Below are positions 56,343-64,000 of a DNA stretch of 64,000 nt, piece by piece. The position numbers were made by a program, and so were the translations under genes. The stretch is from Macrolepiota albuminosa. Lineage: Eukaryota > Basidiomycota > Agaricomycetes > Agaricales > Agaricaceae. The notes below the pieces were generated by a model. It had not been told where the DNA came from. It saw only the letters and a list, made by a program, of their open reading frames with translations, and made no database searches. The DNA is taken from the NCBI GenBank assembly GCA_027475525.1, contig JAMWFC010000082.1:3102115-3166114 (forward strand). Reading direction: 5' to 3'. Numbering within the stretch: the stretch's first letter is position 1; each line of letters begins with the position of its first letter.

Positions 56343-59300
56343 ATGCAACACGACGTCCCCAACACTCCAGATGACTCCGCAGTCTCCCAGACAGGTCCGA
56401 TCCTGCTCTTACCCCGCGCCATCACAAGCTCATCATCGAACGCGTTCTTCCAGCCTACACTCAATCATCTCAATCGCTTCAGAGTCAGTTTGCCGAATAC
56501 AACAAGTCTCAGCCTCCACCTCGCAAACAAAATACTGCTTGCGATGCCTGCAGGTCCGTCTCCACGGTCACACCACCCTTTCGTGGCTCACGTCCTGTGC
56601 ACTAGGTCGAGGAAAGTCAAATGTAACCGATTACCGGGCCAGGAAAAGGTGATTTTTGACTCATTGTAACGTGTATGTATCTATTGTTCATCATGATCTC
56701 CGTGTAGTGTCAGGTAACCATCTTTGCGGCCCCACACTCTCCGCTCTTACCGCCAGCTTATAGCATTGTCTGTCGAAAAACTATCCTTGCACGTTTGTGT
56801 CGTCAGTCTCATCGTGTAAACTCCCTTCACACCCTCAGTAGGCATGTCATCCAACAAGCTACGAGTGAGAAGAAGCGCAATGCTTCCCTTGGCCGGAGAC
56901 CTAGGAATAGTAGCTCAGCAGCGGCAACCAAGTATGCTGTCCTTGATCCCTCTGGGAAACCTAGTGCCGTACTCGGTCGATTTGCGGAACCTCCATCCCC
57001 CAGGTGCCTTCCTCTTGTGGTATCATACTTTTTGATCACCACTGACACCCGGCATTCATTCAGTGGTTCATCTCCGGCAGCTCTGCTGATGTGCCACCCT
57101 TCTGATTCATGCTAAATGGGCGTCTCTTATATCCTTCCTAGGTCCTCGTCTATTTTAGACAATAGTGCGGTCATGGCTCCGCCGCCGGTTCCACATTCTC
57201 AAAGCATTCCTCTTGGAGTCAAGTATGGTTTTCATCCACATATAACCCTCGCCACAACTACGCGAGAACTTCTTATGTATATTTTTGCGCCACCTGAACT
57301 AACCGAGTAGGTATTATGCTTGAAATACCTCACAATTATTGTTTAATTTCTTTAGGGACCAATATTCATTCTCCCCTGTACCTGGGCGGAGAGCTTCTCC
57401 ATATGATGTTTGGGGAAACCAGGCTTTTCGACTCGAAGACGATAATTTCAAGGCCGAGTATGTTTCTATCAAGTGTTCTTGCAGTGCATTATTCCAGGCA
57501 TATCCACACCTCATCACCTCATCCATATTCTACACCTCTCAATTTCATTAACGCAGTTTTCGTTCCATACTTCATTTATTCATTCTTGTTGATCGCGCTA
57601 TCCATCTAACTACATTTTATCTTCGACAGGTTTACCTTGGATCTTGTGGAAGTATTTTTCCAAATCGTCCATACTCGGCTTCCCCTCCTTAATCCCGCCC
57701 AATTCCGTGATCGCCTCCAACTACACCAATCGACGTCATCCAATAACAAGGAACCTTTGCATCCTGCGCTAGTGGCTACCGTCCTGGCATGGGGTACAAA
57801 GTTTTCTGAGCACCCATTGCTCGTTGCAGACAGACAGCGACCTGGTCATCAAAGTCTACTAGCGAAAACACTAATTGACCGCGCGCGTGACCTGGCAGAA
57901 GCCTTGAAAGTGCATCGAATACCTAAAACGGACCATGTCGTTATAGGATTGCTAATTGAACCTCTCCAAAGCCGTAAGTAAGACATGATTTGTCAATCCT
58001 TGTGCTGATCCTGTATAATTAGAAATTGTCGATGATCCTACTGGTATAACAGAGAGTCTATTTGGGGCCGTTACAACAACTAACTTGCGCATTACACGTT
58101 CAGGCTTTCGTGGATTTTGGCTGACGGCGGCGACGCGCCATCTTCTGGATCTACAAGCATGTGGTCTCGTACGTCAAACGTCGGAAGTTCGTACTCATAA
58201 TTCCATCTAGATCAATCACAAATCTACATTGGCATCTATAGAAGATCCCGAAAGTCGGGCGATGATGGTGTTCGCCTGGTGGATGGCGTGCTTTTGTGAT
58301 GCATATGCTTCCGTCTATTATCGACGGAAGCCAGTCCTCGATGATGGGGACTATGATATCGATTTTTATACTGGGGACCCGATTATTGCGGGGAGTTTGG
58401 ATGCTCATGGTAGACCTCTTCAGTCCCCAAGAGAGCAACTAGAAGTAAGTCTTTTTGGGTTTTTGCTCCTTCTTTACTCCTCTCTGACCGCGCGATGGCA
58501 TTTGACAGGCTTTAGTAAGTGAAAATACCGTAACGGTGGAGTTGCGTCCTGATTGATGTAACCGACAGGGGTATTATAGTGCAGCTCACTCACTGGCACG
58601 CACTGCACGAAATATGTCCAGACAGTTATGGAAGCCCGTTACCGATGCGGAAGGCATCCCTCTTGAGACTCTCTATGGCTTCACCCTGGAGCTTTCAGCG
58701 TGGCGTGAAAAATACCTTAGTACTGTTGGTGTTCCGAGTAATTTCAAGGGAGAATGGGATTTTGTCTCTGTTAGCTCTTTCTTCTCAGGTTCCATTGAGA
58801 AACATCTGACCTATTCATGCTTTTAGGCTGTGTCATCTTGCGCTAGTGACGCGACGTATCATGTCATGTGGATCATCCTTTTTAATGCTCTCGATGATTT
58901 CGGCGTCAAAGAAATCAATAACCGAACCTTGGAGCCTAACAATCTACGCATCGAGGAGGTTAAACGAAAGGTCCTGGAAGAGGCCTTGCACGGTGCCCTT
59001 CGGATATCCGGATTGGTAAGTTTTATCTCATCGGATGCTCCCTAGTTGACTCGATGGGATGGTCTAGGCTCAGGTGTTGACTACCAATGGTTATCTTGTA
59101 AGCTCTTCTACCTAGATCATGCAACTCTCTTGGCCGTCTACTCCGATATCGATCTAACTCGTTACTTACGCTCCGATGCAGCGACTCGATCCTGCGGTCA
59201 TGCACGTCAGTTGCATCCAAGCTGGCACTCTCCTTGCGCGTATGGGCAATGAAAATGTAAAAGCGTGTATCAGTGGCCTCGAGCAATACAGTTACTCGTA

Positions 59301-59490
59301 TGAAGAGGCTGGAGAGCAGGCGGCTGAGATGCACAGAGCGTACGATGCTGCACTGGCCGGAGAACCACAGTTCAGTCATATGGGTGCCGCGGTCCCAACA
59401 AAAACGACGCCGGAAGGTACAGCTGGAGGTGACCACGATATGGAAATGTTGGATGGTCGACATCAGCACATGGGCTGGTCGCCGCGATAA
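56343..59490 (+). CDS. Zn2Cys6 fungal-specific transcription factor
   Basis: A binuclear zinc-cluster regulator with a central fungal_trans domain. Seventeen exons: 56343-56394, 56454-56553, 56606-56648, 56708-56713, 56764-56792, 56842-57003, 57064-57090, 57142-57306, 57356-57457, 57630-57973, 58023-58168, 58211-58444, 58509-58514, 58569-58769, 58827-59015, 59068-59097 and 59182-59490. They sum to 714 aa in one frame. The cluster C-x2-C-x6-C-x8-C-x2-C-x6-C spans residues 47-76. DLVEVFFQIVHTRLPLLNP and MVFAWWMACFCDAYASVYYR mark the middle domain. The C-terminus ends GWSPR. Two exons are only 6 nt. An in-frame ATG at 56286 would add 19 residues. The XlnR-like subgroup is a guess. Targets are unknown. 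It diverges from TOM22 over a short spacer. Confidence 0.88.
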
Positions 59491-60230
59491 GCTGCGGACG
59501 CCTCGTGTTCATGTTGTTTCCCTGAGTTAGGTGGGACGGTGATCTCCACCACGAATAACATTAACTCCTTCGTTTGTATTACTCGTCGCAGCTTTGACTC
59601 ATTGGATACTTTCTAATGTTGTATGTACTGCTTATAATCTTATAGGAACACGCACACACTTTCGGACCCTGGCAAGATTTTCAACAGGATAGCCAGAATT
59701 CTGAATACATGAATAGGATGTACAGGAACGATACGCTACTTGGAGAACCAAGATGATCTTCTGGTGAGTATAAAGTGGGGATTCTCCGAAGTGTTTGCAG
59801 CTCTGTACGTACATGGGAAGCATAGCACGACATGCGCCTCGGAGAACTCTAACTATGCTCCACCAGTAAAGTGTGGTGCTCAAGCTGAGGCTGTCAGGTG
59901 GTATACTCAACTGCAGTTGGGAATTCTCCCACGAGAAATGTCAGTCAGAATAGAATGACGATCACTGTTAAGTATGGGATGCGATGGATGAGTGGGTGAT
60001 AAGCAGTGGGTGATATTGCTGCGATATCATGATGAAGAACTGTCAGATGCCTAACTAAACCAATAGTTGATGTGTGTATGTGAAACTATGTATGAGTACT
60101 GATGACGGGTGAATAGCAAGGAGTACATGAAAGAAGGTTGTATACAGTGCATAGAGTCCTGCTGTGCCAGAAGATAAAAAAAAAATATCGCAAGAACGAA
60201 AGATGGATACCAAAGAGATGAAGTAAGCCT
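59491..60230. other. Intergenic, no gene seen
   Basis: No conserved frame or RNA gene is recognised between the transcription factor and the CENP-B-type gene, which converge here. A 10-base A run lies near 60177. Confidence 0.5.
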
Positions 60231-61504
60231 TCAAAGAATCCCATGTGACTCCTTGAATAGAGCAAGTTTGACTGTATGAAGCGCATCGCGTGCTTCCTGG
60301 CTAATGAAGTCCTCGCGCTGCCTGTCGATGAAGTGAAGGAGCGCGTCGATGTATTCCTCCGCTTCGGCGGCAGTAGGGACACGACGAGGTCCATAGTGTT
60401 CTGGTGGTATGAACTGGGGGTCTGGCTGTGAGCTGCTAGTGCCAGGATTGACGAGATGGTACGATTGCAGATGCTGGTAAGGGACGACGGCGGACACTGA
60501 GCGGGCAGACAGCGGTGAGGGCTGGGAAGGCGTGACGTCGGCACCGGACCACGGGGCTGCATCAGGCGTTGGTGCCGCGTGGTGTTGGTCTGCTATCGGG
60601 GAAGCTCCCAAATCCATGTCAGTCTCTGGTTGCGGAGACATGGCTTCCAAGGCAACCCTATCAGACATGAATGCTGGGTCCATAGGCGAGAGGGCCCCTG
60701 GGACGGGAGAGGCGGAGGTAGAGACAGCGACGTCAGGGGAACCATTGTCAATGATGCGGGCTGTACTCTTCTTGTAGCCATGGCCATGCCACATCCCCCC
60801 ACGTATGTTTGCTCGAGATTTGAAGTTTTCGACCCACCCAGAGGAGGCCTTGAATTTTTCGGGGGCGATACCAAGTACCTTTGCGACTTCTTTGGCTCGT
60901 TCGCGGATAGAGTTGTCACTTATGGCCATTTTTCGAGCTGTGCATTCCTCGACCCATTTTCGCAGTTCTTCCTCGACTTCTGGGAACTTGGACGGTCTAT
61001 GCGACGGGTGGTTAGGATAGTGGACGATAGCCTGATACGTTTGACTCGCCTGTGTTTGGAGACGCGAGCGCCGGGAATATCTGGTATATTGAGCCACTTG
61101 GCCTTTTGCTTGAGGATCTTGCTGATCGTGCTGCGCTCGACGTCAAACTCTTTTCCGATGTCCTCCTGGCGCTCCTGAGGGTGCTCCTGGTGGTACAGAC
61201 AGATTGCCTTGCGATCGTGGTCCTCGAGGTGGCGCTTCTTTCCCCTGGGTTTTGAAAGCAGCTCTGAGGACTTGGCGGGGGCACGCGAGGCAGCCGAGAC
61301 AGTCGTGCGGTCGGACGCGGCACTGAGGGCAGGAGAGGGGGCTCGTGGTGGAAGTGCACGTGAGGGGTGGAATGAGTGGGCATGGGGCTCGGGGGTGGAG
61401 GACGGGGTCATTGGGTCATATGGCGAGACGGGGCTTGGAATGGTGAGCGAGGGTCGAGCATGTCGCAGCGGCGTCGACTCGTCGTTATTATTGCCTGTCA
61501 ACAT
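60231..61504 (-). CDS. CENP-B-type HTH DNA-binding protein
   Basis: Two exons, 61504-61050 and 60996-60231, encode about 406 aa from the ATG at 61504. A Ser/Pro-rich N-terminus leads to a psq-type helix-turn-helix (about residues 89-140: HDRKAICLYHQEHPQERQED, then RSTISKILKQKAKWL) and a CENP-B-type second HTH (about 153-215: PSKFPEVEEELRKWVEECTA, then FKASSGWVENFKSR). There is no DDE transposase domain, so it looks like a host protein derived from a pogo-like transposase. The C-terminal 190 residues are Pro/Ser-rich with a conserved-looking helical end. The intron 60997-61049 is GC-AG. A frame at 61933-61562 (Pro/Gly-rich, 123 codons) may be an extra 5' exon, but the join is unclear. Confidence 0.8.
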
Positions 61505-61561
61505 ATGTCCAGTCCCCGAATAAGCAACTGCATTCGGTCGCTAAACGTTACCCGAGCTCGG

Positions 61562-61933
61562 TCAATGACCACAAGTTTCTCGACTGACACTCACTGCCAA
61601 CGACGATGGCCGTCCCAGCACTTTTTGCGAGAATCCTTGTCCCCGTGTCGTTCCTCCGTGCCCACGAGAGGGCCCGATGCTGGGCTCGAGCTGGGCAAAT
61701 TCACTCATGAATGGTTGTGGATGTGCATACGAGGTAGAGCCATTAGACAGGGCTGGAGACGGATAATCCATGACCGGCGACCGCGGGTACATGGACGGCA
61801 CACGGCCGGGAGTCAGGCCCACCCCGGGGCGTCCAACAGGCCAGCCTGTGTCCTGCATGAGCGGTGAAAACACACCATATGTCTGCTCCATGGGCTGCGT
61901 AGTTTCCTCCATCGGTTCTCTCCCTTTTAACAT
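61562..61933 (-). CDS. Possible 5' exon of the CENP-B-type gene
   Basis: An open Pro/Gly/Ser-rich frame starting MLKGREPMEETTQ, with a strong donor GGCA|GTGAGTG near 61590. Splicing from that donor gives the wrong phase for the downstream frame. A weaker GTGTCA donor to acceptor GAATGCAG near 61534 would fit. It could instead be a separate small product or 5' leader. Confidence 0.4.
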   Translation of the reverse strand: MLKGREPMEETTQPMEQTYGVFSPLMQDTGWPVGRPGVGLTPGRVPSMYPRSPVMDYPSPALSNGSTSYAHPQPFMSEFAQLEPSIGPSRGHGGTTRGQGFSQKVLGRPSSLAVSVSRETCGH

Positions 61934-64000
61934 CTATTCTTCCTTCCCCTTTCCGGCGATCCAAGTCACGCTCAGGCTTCTTCGCCACAATTCTCCATCT
62001 CTTCAACTCCACTGCTGTTGCTTGGGGGTCCTTCATCTATCTGTCATCGGGCTCGCCCTCAGATAGATCTGCCTCGAGTTCATCCTGAGACTCCTTCTTT
62101 ACCAACCTCTATGGTAACGCGATATCATCTGCCCTGCCCGGAAATTAACTTCCCATGTCCAGTTCTGCTGCGATCATGCCAAACTCCCACCCAACAGTAC
62201 CTATCGATGATCATTCCAGCCCGTTTACTTTTCTACCAGCTTGTAAACCAGCTTCCCGCGTAACTCGCAAATCCGTGCGGGTCCACCACAAGGCTTTGCA
62301 CCCTTCTTGATTTTCTCCATTAGTTTTGTTTCCCCTGTTGTGCCACAGAAAAATTGTCAGAATCTCTATTTCCCCTTGATTACCAATCCTTCTCGCCGCC
62401 TTACCGGTGTGGCAAACATGTCTTCTGTGTATGTACAATCGCACATGACTCAGTGACATTCCATCAGCCACTAGAACAAGCCCTTGAATCCAAATTTCGT
62501 TTAAAATATCCCTTTTATGTCGCTTTCAAAATTTATAACGATTCCAAACATGTTCATCCATCGTCTAATTCATCCATTGCTGAATTCCATCACAACGAGG
62601 CGCTTGGGCCAAATGATGCTTCCGAAGTGTATTGGTTTTTAACGGTACTTCTCAAACTCTGGTTGGTATGTTCATCCTGCCGATATCATTAACCAGATGA
62701 CTAGCGTCAAGAGTATAGCTCTCGGGCCCCGATTTAGATTTGTTACAGCTGATTTTTGCTTCCGAGGTGTTCCTGTCCCTGCTTGGTTCCTTTCGGGCAT
62801 GGGGAAATGTAAAATTGGAAGAATTTCTTGACCCCATCTGAGGATTCAGACACCCTATTTCCGATGACTCTTTACTTATTACTGGGAATGAACGGCTCCA
62901 GTTGAAAACCATATCAATCCACGTCTTCATTTGACAGTTCTGCCATATTAATATCATATGTACCTCAAGATATCCTCTATATTCAAACTTAAACGACGCA
63001 ATCAACGAGCCGGTCATTCGGAAATGTAGGGTCAGGTGGCCCATCCAGCCTTTCGTTTTCGTCCTGTATCCGGTTTTCTAATCAACCAGAATCCCAGATG
63101 GTTTAGATGGCTGTCCAGATAGGCGGCACCTGCCCGAGCTGTTGTTATACTTGGGTAAGGTTGTACTGTATCGGAACCGTCTGTTTGTCAAATCATGTGG
63201 ATATCTTCTATGGACTCTCGGTAGACATGAGGCTTGGTGTGAACCACTTTACCCCCATAGTCTCAGGCTATCCGAAGAAGCGACAAGGGTCTTCCTGGAG
63301 AAGGGAAAGTATCCCTCATTCTTGCGCGGCTAGCGTTTGCAAATGGATCTTGGGGATTGAGGGAACTAAGCGATCGGTTGGTATTTCTGTGGCGGAAATG
63401 AAGTTAATTCGGATACTAATGATAGTAATAGAGGATCGTTGGAGTTAGAGACTGAGTTTGAACTTTCTCCTGATTTTTTCTTGGATCGGCTGCCTCGCGC
63501 TTCGTGTTGTGTACATACACAACCCGGCGCGAGGCTGGGTAGGGACGATCGTGGAGGTTACGATTCCTGATCTTACATACGGAGAGCCCGGATCAGGAGA
63601 AAAAATAAGAGGATGGAAAGGAAGGTGGGCAGAAAGGAAGGTGGACAAGATCCAGAGCATGTATGGCCTTCTGATTATCGATTGATTTGTCCAGACGTTT
63701 TCTTGTAGTCAGCCTCCCATGCCCTTGTTTCTCTATTAGACGCTTTAAAAATGTATATACGAGGCTTTTCCGGTAGCCGTTAGTACATATCCGAAACAGG
63801 GTCCGAGCGAAGAAAAGAACGTTCGCGGAAGCTCATCATTAAGATGTTGTGCGTCGTAGATCTTCATCTCCATGTTTTGAACCCCAGATTTTTATTTCTT
63901 CCGGAGACCCTGGCGTAGGTGACTTTGTCATTCCTGATGCCGCAAAGCAGTAGCAAGGATCGACCAGGCTTGTGGACGGAGGTCCGTGGGACCTGCCGCG
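61934..64000. other. No convincing gene in the right end
   Basis: Short frames (62354-62692, 63107-63448, 63458-63685 plus; 62652-63044 minus) lack domains and codon structure. The only notable structure is a pair of hairpins near 63493-63598. Confidence 0.4.
63493..63534 (+). other. Strong compound hairpin
   Basis: An outer stem CCTCGCGC/GCGCGAGG (63493-63500 with 63527-63534) encloses an inner stem GTTGTGTA/TACACAAC (63506-63513 with 63516-63523). A second stem TCCTGATC/GATCAGGA follows at 63565-63572 with 63591-63598. It could be a structured RNA or a chance palindrome. No family is recognised. Confidence 0.45.

Noticed and set aside
62652..63044. 130-codon minus-strand frame
   Set aside because: No domain, no plausible promoter or splice sites, and composition like non-coding DNA.

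Overview
This window looks like nuclear DNA of a filamentous basidiomycete (an Agaricomycete). The evidence is a KDZ-type transposase relic, a Helitron of the kind common in mushrooms, Ty3/gypsy and Ty1/copia elements of basidiomycete type, and host genes with many introns of about 45-60 nt. I do not name a species. Positions 1 to 52432 form a repeat island made almost entirely of nested and decayed mobile elements. A 100-base N gap follows (52433-52532). Positions 52533 to 64000 are compact, gene-rich host DNA.

Repeat island, left to right. (a) 1-2369 is AT-rich with no clear gene. (b) 2370-8570 is a decayed Helitron Rep/helicase gene split by a solo LTR (3416-4478). (c) 8740-10830 holds minisatellites and tRNA-derived SINE-like units. 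(d) 10834-22343 is gypsy-1, an almost complete Ty3/gypsy element with 928-bp LTRs, gag-protease, pol, and an antisense, six-exon gene encoding a zinc-cluster protein between pol and the 3' LTR. It sits inside a tRNA-like SINE. (e) 22344-22800 has more SINE units. (f) 22990-33576 is an unrecognised zinc-cluster gene cut in two by gypsy-2 (23791-32472), an older, heavily mutated relative of gypsy-1. (g) 33823-40772 holds an antisense spliced gene relic, a KDZ transposase relic and an unrecognised repeat-bearing gene. (h) 41203-42078 is an array of SINE-like units. (i) 42079-52432 is gypsy-3, interrupted by a copia element (44488-50685, minus strand), which is itself interrupted by a gag-only LTR element (44932-46678, plus strand).

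Host segment. A small UPF0390/DUF2462 gene and the complex I NDUFA9-type subunit gene diverge from a 145-bp spacer. TOM22, the mitochondrial import receptor, and a 17-exon Zn2Cys6 transcription factor also diverge from a short spacer. A CENP-B-type DNA-binding protein gene follows on the minus strand. The last 2 kb has no convincing gene.

Two points affect all use of the window. First, seven perfect tandem duplications, each exactly 77 bp, lie in the repeat island. They are almost certainly assembly joins left unmerged, and they shift or duplicate sequence inside genes. Second, most breaks in the gypsy genes look like CpG deamination, sometimes hitting opposite strands of the same ancestral arginine codon in the two copies.
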